From Xaviernesmea oryzae (GTDB lineage: Bacteria > Pseudomonadota > Alphaproteobacteria > Rhizobiales > Rhizobiaceae), in NCBI RefSeq assembly GCF_900109605.1, contig NZ_FOAM01000003.1:334644-398643 (forward strand): DNA of 64,000 bases. Direction: 5' to 3'. The notes beneath the pieces were generated by a model. It had not been told where the DNA came from. It did not search any database and saw only the letters and a program-made list of their open reading frames with translations. The position numbers were made by a program, and so were the translations under genes. This document shows, piece by piece, positions 8,749 through 18,912 of this stretch (positions within the stretch are counted from its first letter, which is position 1; every line of letters starts with the position of its first letter).

Positions 8749-9906
8749 ATGAACGACCTGTCCGACATCCGGCGGGGCGCATTTGCGCCCGGCAACAGCG
8801 CAGACATGGCCGAAGCGCTGGTTCTGGAAACCGGCCTGCGGGTGGACGAGACACGCCGGCGCGGACGCGGAACCGCGATGAACGTTTCCGGCCGCTACGA
8901 AACGCTCGCGCGCGAAGCCGAAGATGACGGCTGGAACACGCTTGAGGATCTTGAACCATTCAAGACAGAGGTGCAGGTCGAAAAACCGCGCTCTATCATC
9001 AGCCGCAACGACTCGCCCGACATTCCCTTCGACCGCTCGGTCAATCCCTATCGCGGCTGCGAGCATGGCTGCGTCTACTGCTTCGCCCGGCCGACCCATG
9101 CCTTCATGGGCCTTTCACCCGGGCTCGATTTCGAGGCGAAGCTGTTTGCCAAGCCGGATGCGGCCAAGTTGCTGGAGCGAGAGCTCGCCAAGCCCGGCTA
9201 TAAGGTGAAGCCGATTGCCATTGGCACCAACACCGACCCCTATCAGCCGATCGACAAGGACTGGCGGTTGATGCGCCAGGTGATCGAGGTTTTGAAGGCC
9301 GCCGATCACCCGGTGATGATCGTGACGAAATCGGCATTGGTCACCCGCGACATCGATCTGCTCGCGCCCATGGCGGAGAAAGGGCTGGTCAAGGTCGGTC
9401 TTTCGGTGACGACACTCGACCGCAAGCTGGCGCGCCTGATGGAGCCGCGCGCCTCCACACCCTCCAAGCGGCTGGAAGCCGTGCGCGCCCTTGCGGAAGC
9501 GGGCATTCCAACATCTGTTCTGGTCGCACCGATCATCCCGGCGCTCAACGATCACGAGATCGAGCGGATCCTCGAATCGGCGAAGACGGCAGGCGCCAGC
9601 GAGGCGAGCTATGTGTTGCTTCGCCTGCCACTGGAGGTCAGTCCGCTGTTTCGCGACTGGCTGCTGCGCAACTATCCCGACCGCTACCGCCATGTCATGT
9701 CGCTTGTGCGGTCGATGCGCGGCGGCAAGGATTATGATGCGGAGTTCGGCAAGCGGATGAAGGGCGCCGGCCCCTATGCCTGGCAGATCGGCCGGCGCTT
9801 CGACATGGCAGCCAGGCGGCTGGAGCTCAACACCACCCGCCGCGCGCTGAATTGCGATCTCTTCGTGCCGCCGCTCGGCATGGGGGTGCAGTTGTCCCTG
9901 CTGTAA
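8749..9906 (+). CDS. Radical SAM protein of the PA0069/SplB-like family
   Basis: This 385-residue radical SAM enzyme carries the cluster motif CX3CX2C at Cys104, Cys108 and Cys111 within NPYRGCEHGCVYCFARPTH. The sequence after it (GLDFE, KLLERELAKPGY, IGTNTDPYQPIDK, VTKSALVTRDIDLL) matches the uncharacterised family typified by PA0069, distantly related to spore photoproduct lyase. The substrate is unknown; the family is often discussed with nucleic acid chemistry, but that is inference. The ATG at 8749 follows GGAG; an upstream extension to 8584 lacks conserved sequence. The gene faces away from the glycosyltransferase across an AT-rich 272-base gap that must hold both promoters. Confidence 0.85.
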   Translation: MNDLSDIRRGAFAPGNSADMAEALVLETGLRVDETRRRGRGTAMNVSGRYETLAREAEDDGWNTLEDLEPFKTEVQVEKPRSIISRNDSPDIPFDRSVNPYRGCEHGCVYCFARPTHAFMGLSPGLDFEAKLFAKPDAAKLLERELAKPGYKVKPIAIGTNTDPYQPIDKDWRLMRQVIEVLKAADHPVMIVTKSALVTRDIDLLAPMAEKGLVKVGLSVTTLDRKLARLMEPRASTPSKRLEAVRALAEAGIPTSVLVAPIIPALNDHEIERILESAKTAGASEASYVLLRLPLEVSPLFRDWLLRNYPDRYRHVMSLVRSMRGGKDYDAEFGKRMKGAGPYAWQIGRRFDMAARRLELNTTRRALNCDLFVPPLGMGVQLSLL

Positions 9907-10052
9907 GCATCTCTTGGACCTTACGGCAACCTCGCGGCTGCGGCAGCGCATGCCTATGTCCAGGTCGCATGCGTGGGCCGGAAATCGCCGCTACCGTTGC
10001 GCGTTTGCCCGCCCTCTTGCAGGCAATCGGACCTTCATGAGACTGATAGCGC

Positions 10053-10745
10053 ATGAAACGCGCTCGAAAACTTGATTCCCCTGATCTCTTCGACAGCCGC
10101 ATCGAACCCGACTATGCGCTGGAGCGCGCCGCGATCGAAAGCGGCCTGTTTCCCGTTGCCGGCACGGATGAGGCTGGGCGTGGACCCCTGGCAGGACCAG
10201 TGGTCGCCGCTGCCGTCATTCTGGAAGAAGGACATGGGCTGGAAGGGCTGAACGACAGCAAGCTTTTGACGCCGGTCCGGCGCGAAGCCTTGTTCGATCA
10301 GATCCTGTCGCGCGCGGTCGTCTCGATCGCCTCCTCCGGCGCTGGCCGCATCGATCTGACCGACATTCGAAAGGCAAGCCTGGATGCGATGCGGCGGGCG
10401 GTGCTCGGCCTGCCGCTGCGCCCGGCCCTCGTGCTGGCCGATGGGCGCGATGTGCCGCCCGGTCTACCCTGCCAGGGACAGGCGGTGATCAAAGGCGATC
10501 AACGTTCTTTATCCATTGCCGCGGCATCGATCGTTGCCAAGGTGGCGCGCGACCGGATGATGGCGCGTGCCGACCATGTCTATCCGGGCTATGGTTTCGC
10601 AGCCCATGCGGGCTATGCGACCGTGATCCATCGCGACGCGATCCGTCTTCATGGCCCTTGCCGCCTGCACCGCATGAGCTTCCGCCCCTTACGGGCCGAT
10701 CCGGGTGAGCCAGGCATACCGGACGACGACATGATCGCTCTTTAG
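10053..10745 (+). CDS. rnhB: Ribonuclease HII
   Basis: RNase HII cleaves RNA in RNA/DNA hybrids and removes single ribonucleotides from DNA. The 230-residue protein shows the catalytic [14 protein letters not shown] motif (Asp39, Glu40), the third acidic residue Asp130 in [30 protein letters not shown] (with Asp148 and Asp166) and the [19 protein letters not shown]-terminal segment. It is of normal length with a family-typical N-terminal extension of about 35 residues in alphaproteobacteria. The ATG at 10053 has only a weak ribosome site. Confidence 0.93.
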   Translation: MKRARKLDSPDLFDSRIEPDYALERAAIESGLFPVAGTDEAGRGPLAGPVVAAAVILEEGHGLEGLNDSKLLTPVRREALFDQILSRAVVSIASSGAGRIDLTDIRKASLDAMRRAVLGLPLRPALVLADGRDVPPGLPCQGQAVIKGDQRSLSIAAASIVAKVARDRMMARADHVYPGYGFAAHAGYATVIHRDAIRLHGPCRLHRMSFRPLRADPGEPGIPDDDMIAL

Positions 10746-11254
10746 GGCGAATTTGATCCTCCTCATGTTTCAACGACGTCGCGGCATGCCCAGGGCCGAC
10801 ACGATATCATCTTCGCCCCTTCAGCACGCCGCGTGATCCCCGTGACAAGCGGACATTTGAATTTAGCATTTGACATGTGTGTCACCGCTTCGCATAAATC
10901 TTCTGCACGGCGGCGGGATCGATGCGTCCTTGCCAGTGGTGTGGGAATGAAGGGTCATAGCCCGTCCGCAGCATGCAACCGGACCCTTCCAGGCCGGTCG
11001 CGCTGTGCCGGGCTTTCTCTTTTGGAAAGGACCCTGGCTGCGCTTGCCCACCTATTGGGGTGCGTTGTCTCGGCGGACCACAGGCTTTGCGGCGCTCCGG
11101 AAAATGCCGGAGTCGATATTGCAATTGAGCCTGCGGCATCACATCTTTCCGATGAGGACTGACCTCTGACGTTCTCGGTGACCGACCATCCTTGCCGGCC
11201 GCGTTGCCCGCCGGCCTTGCGAAGGCCATTGCACCATCCGATCGGAGAAGACCC
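10746..11254. other. 509-base gap between rnhB and tal, with one weak small-ORF candidate
   Basis: No recognised gene lies here. A 30-codon minus-strand frame (10882-10974) has coding-like codon use toward its end and a weak AAGGG upstream; it is listed as a finding, not as a gene. Two hairpins occur in the leader of tal: six-base arms CTCCGG/CCGGAG around 11094-11111 and GCCGGC arms at 11194-11199 and 11210-11215. The tal promoter must be here, but no clear boxes were seen. Confidence 0.35.
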
Positions 11255-12220
11255 GTGACATCCAAACTCGAACAATTGCGCAGCATGACCACCGTGGTTG
11301 CCGACACCGGCGACATCGAGGCCGTTGCGCGCCTGAAGCCGGTGGATTGCACCACCAACCCGACCATCGTGCTGAAGGCGCTTGGAACGGACATGTTTGC
11401 CGACGCCGTCGATGAAGCGGTGCATTGGGGCAGACAGCAGGGCGGCGATTCCGATGCGGCCGTTGCCGCCGTTGCCGACCGGCTTGCGATTTCCGTCGGC
11501 GCCAAGCTGGTGGAGCTGGTGCCTGGTCGCGTTTCCACGGAAGTGGACGCCGACCTGTCTTTCGATACCGAAGCCTCGATTGCGAAGGCCCATGGGATCA
11601 TCGAGGCCTATAAGGACCGCGGGATCGAGCGGGATCGCATCCTGATCAAGCTGGCCTCCACGTGGGAAGGCATCCGCGCGGCGGAAGTGCTGCAGAAGGA
11701 AGGTATCGACTGCAACCTGACGCTGCTGTTCAGCAAGGCACAGGCCGTTGCCTGCGCCGATGCCAAGGTCTTCCTGATTTCGCCCTTCGTCGGCCGTATC
11801 CTCGACTGGTACAAGAAGTCGACCGGCAAGGACTACACGGCGGAAGAAGATCCGGGCGTCGTCTCGGTTCGCGAAATCTATGACTATTACAAGACGCATG
11901 ACATCGCGACGATCGTCATGGGCGCCTCCTTCCGCAATGTCGGCGAAATCGAAGCCCTTGCCGGCTGCGACCGCCTGACCATCAGCCCGAACCTGCTGGA
12001 CGAGCTGGACAAGGCCGAAGGCACGCTGACCCGCAAGCTCTCGCCCGACCAGCGCGGCAAGCAGGAGACGCTGAGCGTCGATGAAAAGACCTTCCGCTGG
12101 ATGATGAACGAAGATGCGATGGCGACCGAAAAGCTCGCCGAGGGTATCCGCTCCTTCGCCAAGGATCTGACGGCCCTTCGCACCATGGTGCGCGAGAAGA
12201 TGCAGCGCGCCGCAGCCTGA
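11255..12220 (+). CDS. tal: Transaldolase
   Basis: Transaldolase transfers a dihydroxyacetone unit between sugar phosphates in the non-oxidative pentose phosphate pathway. The 321-residue protein is of the long TalA/TalB type: VADTGD with catalytic Asp17, TTNPTI with Asn35, VDADLSFD, the Schiff-base Lys132 in [11 protein letters not shown], and NLTLLFS followed by ISPFVGRI. I use a GTG start at 11255, preceded by GGAG, giving the N terminus TSKLEQLR usual for the family; the upstream frame to 11192 is not conserved-looking. A strong terminator follows at 12247. It is convergent with atpF. Confidence 0.95.
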   Translation: MTSKLEQLRSMTTVVADTGDIEAVARLKPVDCTTNPTIVLKALGTDMFADAVDEAVHWGRQQGGDSDAAVAAVADRLAISVGAKLVELVPGRVSTEVDADLSFDTEASIAKAHGIIEAYKDRGIERDRILIKLASTWEGIRAAEVLQKEGIDCNLTLLFSKAQAVACADAKVFLISPFVGRILDWYKKSTGKDYTAEEDPGVVSVREIYDYYKTHDIATIVMGASFRNVGEIEALAGCDRLTISPNLLDELDKAEGTLTRKLSPDQRGKQETLSVDEKTFRWMMNEDAMATEKLAEGIRSFAKDLTALRTMVREKMQRAAA

Positions 12221-12246
12221 TCCACCCGATCGGCATGACCGAAAAC

Positions 12247-12279
12247 GCCGCTTCGCCTTATGGCGAGGCGGCTTTTTTT
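12247..12279 (+). terminator. Rho-independent terminator of tal
   Basis: An 11-base stem (GCCGCTTCGCC at 12247-12257 pairing with GGCGAGGCGGC at 12262-12272, with one G-U pair) and a 4-base loop are followed by seven T residues. This is a textbook intrinsic terminator 26 bases after the tal stop. Confidence 0.92.
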
Positions 12280-12375
12280 ATGCCTTACGCCGTTTGGCGT
12301 GCAGCGCTCGTCCTGCAAAGGCGTACACCGGCTCGACGGGACGGCTGATGGGAAAGCCGGTACGCTTGGACAATG

Positions 12376-12406
12376 AAAAAGGCCGCACCCGGGGGGCACG
12401 GCCTTT
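12376..12406 (-). terminator. Terminator of the atp Fo operon
   Basis: On the minus strand an AAAGGCCG/CGGCCTTT stem encloses a C/G-rich loop and is followed by five T residues (AAAAA at 12376-12380 on the plus strand). It lies about 26 bases past the atpF stop and ends the Fo operon. Confidence 0.85.
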
Positions 12407-12431
12407 GCAAAGATTGAGATTGAGGTCCGGC

Positions 12432-12923
12432 TTAGTTCAGCCGTGTCTTCACATCACCCAGCGCCTTGGTGAACAGTGCGCCGTCATTCGACGCATTGAC
12501 CTGCTGGCCAATCACCCGCTCGGCAGCGGCAATCGCCAGGTCGACGGCGGTGGCACGCACGGCGTTGATGGCGTCGGTTTCGGCCTGCTTGATCTTCTGC
12601 TCCGAAAGCGCGGTGCGGCGGGCGACGAAGTCCTCGCTCTTCTGCTTGGCCTCGGCGGTAATCGCCTGGGCTTCGCGTTCGGCGGCCGCGACCAGGGCCG
12701 CAGCTTCGGCTTCGGCATCCTTGCGCTTGCGCTGATATTCCGTCAGCAGCGACTGCGCTTCCTGGCGCAGGCGTTTCGCCTCGGCCAATTCATTGGTGAT
12801 GCGTTCGGCGCGCTCGTCGAGCGCCTTGGCCATCATGCCGGGAACCTTGAGATAGACGATCAGGGCCAGGAAGAGGATCAGGCCGACGAAGGCCCAGAAG
12901 GTCGCGAGAGAAGTCAGGGTCAT
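12432..12923 (-). CDS. atpF: ATP synthase Fo subunit b
   Basis: Subunit b forms part of the peripheral stalk tying F1 to the membrane Fo sector. The 163-residue protein has one N-terminal membrane span (about 5-25, FWAFVGLILFLALIVYL) and then a long Ala/Glu/Lys-rich coiled coil typical of b subunits, ending RVIGQQVNASNDGALFTKAL. The ATG at 12921-12923 follows AAGGAG. It is the last gene of the operon, 12 bases after the b' gene, as usual for alphaproteobacteria with two different b-type subunits. Confidence 0.95.
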   Translation of the reverse strand: MTLTSLATFWAFVGLILFLALIVYLKVPGMMAKALDERAERITNELAEAKRLRQEAQSLLTEYQRKRKDAEAEAAALVAAAEREAQAITAEAKQKSEDFVARRTALSEQKIKQAETDAINAVRATAVDLAIAAAERVIGQQVNASNDGALFTKALGDVKTRLN

Positions 12924-12935
12924 CCGCGCGTCTCC

Positions 12936-13544
12936 TTACTTGGCCGAAGCCTTGACGGCAGCGGCGATCTCGGCCTCCGGAACCCGGGTTCCGATCAGCT
13001 GTTCGACCACCGCACCGGCGGTTTCCTCCGCGATCGTGCCGACATCGGCCAGAGCGCGAACCTTGATATCGGCAATCCGCGCTTCCGCAGCAGCGATCTT
13101 GCCATTGAGTTCGGTTTCGATCGCCGTGCGTTCGGCGGCAGCCTGAGCCTTTGCGGCCTCGCGCGCCGTATTGGCGATCTGGTTTGCCTTCGCACGGGCG
13201 GCGGCAAGCTCCTGCTCATAGGCGGCGACGGCAGCGTCAGCCTCGGACTTCGCCCGGCTGGCGTCGTCGAGATCGCGCGCGATCGTCTCCTGGCGGGATT
13301 CGAGAATGGCACCGATGCGCGGAAGGACGACCTTCGCCATCAGGATGTAGAACAGACCGAAGGTGATCGCCAGCCAGAGCAGCTGCGAAGCGAAGGTCGA
13401 CTGGTCGAAGGGCGGAAAAACGCCGGAGCCATGCCCGCCTTCATGGGCGACACCGGTCTCGGTGTGCACCTCGGCAGGAGCGGCGCCTTGGGATCCTGCG
13501 CCTTCGGTGGGGGTTGACTGCGCATAGGCCGCGGTCACGAACAT
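12936..13544 (-). CDS. atpF2: ATP synthase Fo subunit b'
   Basis: This second, divergent b-type peripheral stalk subunit (b', also annotated atpG in rhizobia) has 202 residues. It carries an N-terminal extension ([20 protein letters not shown]) resembling a leader plus a Gly/His-containing linker, then the membrane span near residues 58-75 ([18 protein letters not shown]) and a long Ala-rich coiled coil. The ATG at 13542-13544 is preferred over one six codons upstream because GGAGGTGA lies just before it. b' pairs with b to form the heterodimeric stalk found in photosynthetic and many alphaproteobacteria. Confidence 0.93.
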   Translation of the reverse strand: MFVTAAYAQSTPTEGAGSQGAAPAEVHTETGVAHEGGHGSGVFPPFDQSTFASQLLWLAITFGLFYILMAKVVLPRIGAILESRQETIARDLDDASRAKSEADAAVAAYEQELAAARAKANQIANTAREAAKAQAAAERTAIETELNGKIAAAEARIADIKVRALADVGTIAEETAGAVVEQLIGTRVPEAEIAAAVKASAK

Positions 13545-13630
13545 ACTCACCTCCAGGTGCACGAAAACGAGAGAAGTCCGAGGCGGCAGCGCGAGCCACC
13601 GCCTCGGTCAATCCAGTGGCTGACGAGATA

Positions 13631-13858
13631 TCAGACAGCGAACAGGAGGAGCAGGGCAACGAGCAGCGAGAAGATGCCCAGAGCTTCGGTTACGGCGAAG
13701 CCGAAAACCAGACGGCCGAACTGGCTGTCAGCGGCAGACGGATTGCGCAGAGCGCCCGAGAGATAGCTGCCGAAGATGTTGCCGAGGCCGAGAGCCGTGC
13801 CGGCCATGCCGAAGCAGGCGAGACCTGCGCCGATGAACTTTGCTGCTTCCGCTTCCAT
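13631..13858 (-). CDS. atpE: ATP synthase Fo subunit c
   Basis: The c subunit forms the proton-driven rotor ring. The 75-residue protein is a two-helix hairpin: helix one [22 protein letters not shown] with its glycine repeats, the polar loop with RNPSA, and helix two [22 protein letters not shown] carrying the essential proton-binding glutamate in TEAL. The ATG at 13856-13858 follows AAGGAG. It lies between atpB and the b' gene. Confidence 0.97.
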   Translation of the reverse strand: MEAEAAKFIGAGLACFGMAGTALGLGNIFGSYLSGALRNPSAADSQFGRLVFGFAVTEALGIFSLLVALLLLFAV

Positions 13859-13936
13859 GTTAGTCTCCTTCGAATGGGTGTTGCGGCTTCTTAAGGGGCA
13901 TGCGGCGCCGACGGCCGCAGCCCGTGACGTTATTCC

Positions 13937-14698
13937 TTAGTGGCCACCCGGATGGACCGCGTCGTTCAGGTACATGCAGGTCAGCACCGCGAAGACGTAG
14001 GCCTGGAGGAAGGCGACGAGGAATTCGAGACCCGTCAGGGCGACGGTCATGATGAGAGGCAGGATCGCGCCGCCGATGCCGAGCGCTCCGAGCGTGCTGA
14101 GCGTCGCCACGAAGCCGGCAAAAACCTTCAGCGTGATGTGACCGGCCAGCATGTTGGCGAAAAGGCGGACCGACAGGCTGATCGGACGCGACAGGAACGA
14201 AATCACCTCGATGGCGATGACGAGCGGCAGAAGCACGCCGGGCACGCCAGAGGGAACGAAGACGTTCAGGAAGTGAAAGCCATGCTTGTAAAAGCCATAG
14301 ACCAGCACCGTGCCAATGACAAAGAGCGCCAGGGCGAAGGTCACGATGATTTGGCTGGTGATGGTGAAGAAGTAGGGCACCATGCCGAGCAGGTTCGCCG
14401 TCAGGATGAACATGAACAGCGAGAAGACCATCGGGAAGAACTTCATGCCGTGGCTGCCGGCGCCTTCGCGCAGCATGGAGGCGATGAATTCATAGGAGAG
14501 TTCCGACACCGACTGAAGCCGGCCGGGAACGACGCTGCGGCTCGACGTGGTCGCGATCAGGAAGCCGACGGCCAGAACCAGCGTCACGACCATGAACAGC
14601 GATGCATTGGTGAAAGACAGATCGAGCCCACCGATATGGATCGGGACGATCTTGTTGACCATGAACTGGTGTACCGGATCTACCTTATCGCCTTCCAC
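13937..14698 (-). CDS. atpB: ATP synthase Fo subunit a
   Basis: Subunit a is the proton half-channel stator of the Fo sector. The 253-residue protein has six or so hydrophobic helices, including the diagnostic [14 protein letters not shown] segment with the essential arginine and the C-terminal [25 protein letters not shown]. It begins with a GTG codon at 14696-14698 ([12 protein letters not shown] read as Met), with a weak purine-rich ribosome site, which fits a translationally modest level relative to atpE. Confidence 0.96.
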   Translation of the reverse strand: MEGDKVDPVHQFMVNKIVPIHIGGLDLSFTNASLFMVVTLVLAVGFLIATTSSRSVVPGRLQSVSELSYEFIASMLREGAGSHGMKFFPMVFSLFMFILTANLLGMVPYFFTITSQIIVTFALALFVIGTVLVYGFYKHGFHFLNVFVPSGVPGVLLPLVIAIEVISFLSRPISLSVRLFANMLAGHITLKVFAGFVATLSTLGALGIGGAILPLIMTVALTGLEFLVAFLQAYVFAVLTCMYLNDAVHPGGH

Positions 14699-14799
14699 AG
14701 CCGCTCTCTCTCAATTGCCCGCCACGTCACTTCACTCAAAGACTGGCGCGACAGGGCCGTCGCGCGTCTTTTATACTCCCCTGGAGGATGCGATCCTCG

Positions 14800-15150
14800 T
14801 CAGGGCTTTCCGTCGCCGCCGCGCCGATCGGCAGGATGGGGCGAGGCCACCATTCCCGCAGAGCGCAAGACGTTCAGCACGCCCGCACAAAAGCCCAAAA
14901 GCAGGAGAACGATCATTCCCCATGGGCCTGTACCGGCGAAATGATCCAAAAGATAGCCTAAAAGTGCGCCCACGATGATCGCGGCAACGAACTCGCTGGA
15001 GAGCTTGACCGCGACCTGATAGCCCTTGCGGGTTTCGGCAGCGCGCACCTCCGCCGCAGCCTCCGTCGCGTCGGCTCCGCGCTTGGCGGAGAGTTCAGCG
15101 TCGAGGCGCTTCAGCCTGCCTTCCAGACCTTCGTCCCGGTTGTCCGACAT
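14800..15150 (-). CDS. atpI: ATP synthase accessory protein I
   Basis: AtpI is a small membrane protein that assists c-ring assembly or Mg2+ supply and heads the Fo operon. The 116-residue protein has a charged N-terminal half (MSDNRDEGLEGRLKRLDAEL) and two membrane spans, about 60-80 (FVAAIIVGALLGYLLDHF) and 85-105 (WGMIVLLLLGFCAGVLNV). The ATG at 15148-15150 is backed by GGAGGAG. Upstream codons to 15276 have no family similarity. It is the first gene of the operon, followed by atpB after about 100 bases. Confidence 0.9.
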   Translation of the reverse strand: MSDNRDEGLEGRLKRLDAELSAKRGADATEAAAEVRAAETRKGYQVAVKLSSEFVAAIIVGALLGYLLDHFAGTGPWGMIVLLLLGFCAGVLNVLRSAGMVASPHPADRRGGDGKP

Positions 15151-15454
15151 ATCCCATCTCCTCCTCATGCACGCTTCAATGCTCCAGAATGAAGCATGGA
15201 TGCGGCCATCAAAAGGCCAGATTTGGGGCCAACGTCGACCGTTTTGAAGTCGGCCGCACCATAGTTTTCGACGCATCGCTCGTCAAGGCGAAGACAGATC
15301 TTCCCCAAGAACAAAATCACGTCGATTTTTCAATCAGTTGTCGAGAGATTATCGGAGAGGTGCTTCGACAGGTGCGTAAGCAGACACTGCAGTGTTCGTG
15401 TGCAAACGGCTTCATCGGCCATACGTGCGCAGGCATTAGGCTTTGAGCGCGCCT
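15151..15454. other. Promoter region of the atp Fo operon
   Basis: This gap separates atpI from the 3' end of the cell wall hydrolase gene, both on the minus strand. It is more AT-rich than the flanks, particularly 15255-15350, and contains no credible gene. It should hold the atpI promoter and any terminator of the hydrolase gene, but neither shows clear consensus by eye. Confidence 0.4.
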
Positions 15455-16660
15455 TCAGCTCCAGCCGCCGCCATAGGTGCGATAGAAGATGTGCTTGCCG
15501 ATCTGGGTCAGGCGCTTCATCGTCGGGCCCCAGTCGGGGCGCACATAGGTGGCGTGATAATGGGTGGCGGAGCCCACTTCCGGCAGCCAGATCTTGCCCG
15601 CCGTAACGGCCAGCGCGATTTCATGCGCCTGATTCCAGGTGGCGCGCGACCAGACGATATCGGGGATGCGGTCGCAGGCAAACGAGAACTGGCAGCGATT
15701 ATACCAGTCCTTGTTCTGGTAAACGACGCCGCAGATGGTCTTGGGATAGGACGGATTGCGCACCCGGTTGAGCACGACCTGGGCAACCGCCGCCTGTCCC
15801 TTGGCCGATTCGCCACGTGATTCGAAGTAGATCGCATCGGTCAGGCACTTCTGCTCGGCCTCGCCGAAAACCTCCGGCGGAAGCGGCGTCGCGGCCCAGG
15901 CATGATCCTCGGGCGAGATATCGGGAATGAAGCGGCCGCCGCTCTCATCCTTTTTCAGAATCGAATCAAAGGGCGATTCGCGGGCATAATCGGGTGCTGC
16001 AGGCGCATAGGCGGTGGCCAGAACATCGGCCTTGTCGCTGGTGACGAGGCTGGCAACCGTGGGTGACATGCTGCGGTCGGTGGCAGGTGGCGCCTTTTTA
16101 TAGAAGGCGGTGGCGATCTCGATTTCCTTGCCCTTGATCTTCGCCCGGGCAAAGACCATGCGCTCTGCGCCATCGAAGAGCGGGCGCGTCAGCGCGCTGT
16201 GACGCTCCAGGATCGAGCCGGCTGTAAAGTCTTTGGGCGGCGTGACTGGGGTGACCGCGACGATCCGACCCTTCTTGGCCTTGCGGTTGACGCGGTCTTC
16301 GTCCGGGCTTGCGTCAGCCTGCTTATCGGCCGCGGACAGTGCAATATGCTCGCCGTCGGGCAGATCGATCCCCGCGCCGTCGCCAAGCGCGCCTGTGACC
16401 AGCGGGTCGTTGAAGGCGATTTCCCCCTGGTGGACAGAGCCGGCGGGCGAGCGTGTCAGCACCACGCGCCACCGCTCGCCACCGCGATTGATGCCTGATA
16501 GGAAGGTGGCGATATCGGCATGGCCCGACGTGGCGGGAAGGCCGATATAGAGGCCGAGGCCCAGCGCAAGCGGCCCCATGAGACGCGACAGCGAGAAACG
16601 GCTTTCCCGAGACTTCGAGTTTCGACGCACCAAACGCACTCCACCTGTCGACCCGCGCAT
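15455..16660 (-). CDS. SleB-type cell wall hydrolase
   Basis: This 401-residue protein has an N-terminal hydrophobic segment (about 28-47, LMGPLALGLGLYIGLPATSG) that acts as signal or anchor, a long low-complexity middle and a C-terminal hydrolase domain of the SleB/CwlJ type (PF07486). That domain starts near CLTDAIYFESRGESAKGQAAVAQVVLNRV, with the catalytic-type glutamate in YFESRGE, and continues CGVVYQNKDWYNRCQFSFACD and ATHYHATYVRPDW. The family cuts peptidoglycan as lytic transglycosylase or amidase. Despite the sporulation name it is common in rhizobia, where it probably remodels the wall. It is transcribed with its own promoter. Confidence 0.87.
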   Translation of the reverse strand: MRGSTGGVRLVRRNSKSRESRFSLSRLMGPLALGLGLYIGLPATSGHADIATFLSGINRGGERWRVVLTRSPAGSVHQGEIAFNDPLVTGALGDGAGIDLPDGEHIALSAADKQADASPDEDRVNRKAKKGRIVAVTPVTPPKDFTAGSILERHSALTRPLFDGAERMVFARAKIKGKEIEIATAFYKKAPPATDRSMSPTVASLVTSDKADVLATAYAPAAPDYARESPFDSILKKDESGGRFIPDISPEDHAWAATPLPPEVFGEAEQKCLTDAIYFESRGESAKGQAAVAQVVLNRVRNPSYPKTICGVVYQNKDWYNRCQFSFACDRIPDIVWSRATWNQAHEIALAVTAGKIWLPEVGSATHYHATYVRPDWGPTMKRLTQIGKHIFYRTYGGGWS

Positions 16661-16766
16661 GCATCCGGCGCCGGCAGAAGCGCGCCGGCCTTTGTCCCCG
16701 ATAGCGATGACACGAAATGGCTTGCGGCCGTCCGGGCTTGCCGGGGGCCTGATGCGAGTGACAATG

Positions 16767-16786
16767 AAGCATTAACCTTAATGCTT
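16767..16786. repeat. Perfect AT-rich palindrome between kup and the SleB gene
   Basis: Nine-base arms AAGCATTAA and TTAATGCTT are separated by CC, giving a perfect inverted repeat. It sits 44 bases past the kup stop and about 105 bases before the hydrolase start, both minus strand. The AT-rich arms and two-base spacer look more like a protein-binding operator than a terminator. Confidence 0.6.
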
Positions 16787-16829
16787 GGTGAATGCCCGCT
16801 CCCCCTGCCCTATTGGGCGGCCTTTCGCC

Positions 16830-18746
16830 TCAGATGATGACGTGCGAGCCGAGTTCGACGACCCGGTTGGTCGGAAGGCGGAAATAGTCCGAAGGGTCGA
16901 TAGCGGCATTGGCCATGGCGATGAACAGCCGGTCCTGCCAGTGCGGCATGCCGGATTTGGCATCCGGCACCAGCTTGCGCCGCCCGAGATAGAAAGAGGT
17001 CGACATGATGTCGAACTTCAGCCCCGACTTGCGGAAGACACCCAGGGCCTGGGAAACATTCGGCGTCTCCATATAACCGAAGCGCATCTCGAGCAGGCCG
17101 AAGCGCTTGGACAGCCGTTTGGCGCTGACGCGCTGCTCGATCGGGACGATGGGCGTGTTGGTGGTTTTGATGGTCAGGATGTAGTTCTGCGCATGCAGCA
17201 CGTGATTGTGCTTGATATTGTGCAGCAGCGCCGCCGGTGTAGAGTCCGGCTCGGAGGTGAGGAAGATCGCCGTGCCGGGGACCGCGACCGGAGCATGAGC
17301 ACTCTCGCGCTCGATCGATTTGATAAAGGAGTCGAGCGGAATGTCTGTGTGGCGGGTTTTGTCGCGCAGAAGCTGGGTGCCGCGCATCCAGGTCCACATC
17401 AGGACCATGCAACCGGCCGCAATCATCACCGGAATATAGCCGCCATCGTGGATCTTCAGAAGATTGGCAGCGAGGAACACCAGCTCCAGCAGAAGCAGCG
17501 GCATCAGCAGACCGATGGAGGCCCAGAGCGGCCAGTGCCAGCGTAGGCGTACGAACTGGAAGGCGAGCATCGTGGTGACGACCATGGCGCCGGTGACCGA
17601 GATGCCATAGGCGGTGGCGAGCGATTCAGAGGAGCCGAACATCAGCACCAGAACCATGACGCCGAAAAGCAGCACGGAATTCACATTGGGCACATAGATC
17701 TGCCCGGTGGAAACACGCGATGTATGCAGGATGGCCATGCGCGGCAGGAAGCCGAGATTGATGGCCTGCCGGGCAAGCGAAAAGGCGCCTGTGATCACCG
17801 CCTGGCTGGCGATAATGGTGGCGGCGGTGGCCAGAAGTACGGCAGGCAGCAGAGCCCATTCGGGAAACAGAAGGAAGAACGGATCGGAGATCGTCGACGG
17901 ATCTTTCAGCACCAGCGCGCCCTGGCCGAGATAATTCAGCGCGAGTGCGGGAAAGACCACGACGATCCAGGCGATCTGGATCGGCCGGCGGCCGAAATGG
18001 CCGAGGTCGGCATAAAGCGCTTCGGCCCCGGTGACCGTGAGGAAGACGGCGCCGAGCACCACGAATCCGGCTGCCCCCGCGTGAAACAGAAACTCCAGCG
18101 CATAGGTCGGGTTGAAGGCAGCGAGCACGCCGAGATCGTCGCGAATATGGGAAATGCCGGCCAGCGCGATGGCCACGAACCAGACCAGCGTGATCGGTCC
18201 GAAGAATTTCGAGACCTTGTCGGTACCCTGGGATTGTACGGCGAAGAGCACCACGAGGATGACCACCGAGATCGGCACGACATAATTCGAAAATTGCGGT
18301 GCCACGAGCTTCAGCCCTTCGACCGCCGAGAGCACGGAGAGCGCGGGGGTGATCATCGCATCGCCGATGAACAGCGCCGCGCCGGCGATGCCGGTGAAGA
18401 ACATCAGCGAGACCTTGCGCCCGCGAGACTTCATCAGCAGCGCCAGCAGCGACAACGTGCCGCCCTCCCCATGATTGTCGGCGCGCAGCAGAAAGAGCAC
18501 ATATTTCAGCGTGACGATGATCGTCAGCGTCCACAGCACCAGCGAGACGAGGCCGATGATCTCCAGCCGGCTGAGGCCGTCGCCTGCCACGGGGCGAAGC
18601 GCCTCGCGGAACGCATAGAGCGGGCTCGTGCCGATATCGCCATAGACGACGCCGATCGAACCGAGGGCGGCAGCCAGGATTTTCTGCGCGCCTGGGGATG
18701 CATGACCTTCCGTGGCGTTGGACGAGGACGGAGTTGACTGGGACAT
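16830..18746 (-). CDS. kup: Kup/HAK-type potassium uptake protein
   Basis: This 638-residue potassium-proton symporter has the Kup signature near its N terminus ([22 protein letters not shown]), then [33 protein letters not shown] and about twelve hydrophobic spans up to residue about 450, followed by a soluble C-terminal domain. The ATG at 18744-18746 follows AGGAG. The longer frame to 18866 has shadow composition. It is likely a low-affinity potassium uptake system. The neighbouring corA is on the same strand but separated by its own terminator, so the two are independent units. Confidence 0.94.
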   Translation of the reverse strand: MSQSTPSSSNATEGHASPGAQKILAAALGSIGVVYGDIGTSPLYAFREALRPVAGDGLSRLEIIGLVSLVLWTLTIIVTLKYVLFLLRADNHGEGGTLSLLALLMKSRGRKVSLMFFTGIAGAALFIGDAMITPALSVLSAVEGLKLVAPQFSNYVVPISVVILVVLFAVQSQGTDKVSKFFGPITLVWFVAIALAGISHIRDDLGVLAAFNPTYALEFLFHAGAAGFVVLGAVFLTVTGAEALYADLGHFGRRPIQIAWIVVVFPALALNYLGQGALVLKDPSTISDPFFLLFPEWALLPAVLLATAATIIASQAVITGAFSLARQAINLGFLPRMAILHTSRVSTGQIYVPNVNSVLLFGVMVLVLMFGSSESLATAYGISVTGAMVVTTMLAFQFVRLRWHWPLWASIGLLMPLLLLELVFLAANLLKIHDGGYIPVMIAAGCMVLMWTWMRGTQLLRDKTRHTDIPLDSFIKSIERESAHAPVAVPGTAIFLTSEPDSTPAALLHNIKHNHVLHAQNYILTIKTTNTPIVPIEQRVSAKRLSKRFGLLEMRFGYMETPNVSQALGVFRKSGLKFDIMSTSFYLGRRKLVPDAKSGMPHWQDRLFIAMANAAIDPSDYFRLPTNRVVELGSHVII

Positions 18747-18826
18747 GGAGATACTCCTGCGCCTCAAGGCCGGCCAAAAGGGCGGATCGTCGCCCGGCCA
18801 GCCGCGGAAGGCGGCAGTTTTGAACG

Positions 18827-18858
18827 AAAAAGCAGGCCGCGCCCGCGCGGCGTCCTGC
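18827..18858 (-). terminator. Terminator of corA
   Basis: On the minus strand GCAGG-AC-GCCGCG pairs with CGCGGCCTGC around a CGGG loop (18832-18858, two-base bulge), followed by TTTTT (18827-18831). It lies 55 bases after the corA stop and before the kup start. Confidence 0.88.
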
Positions 18859-18912
18859 TGCCGCATCGGCCGCTCGCGATCAACGCCAGCCGATGGGTGA
18901 GGACGCCCGCGA

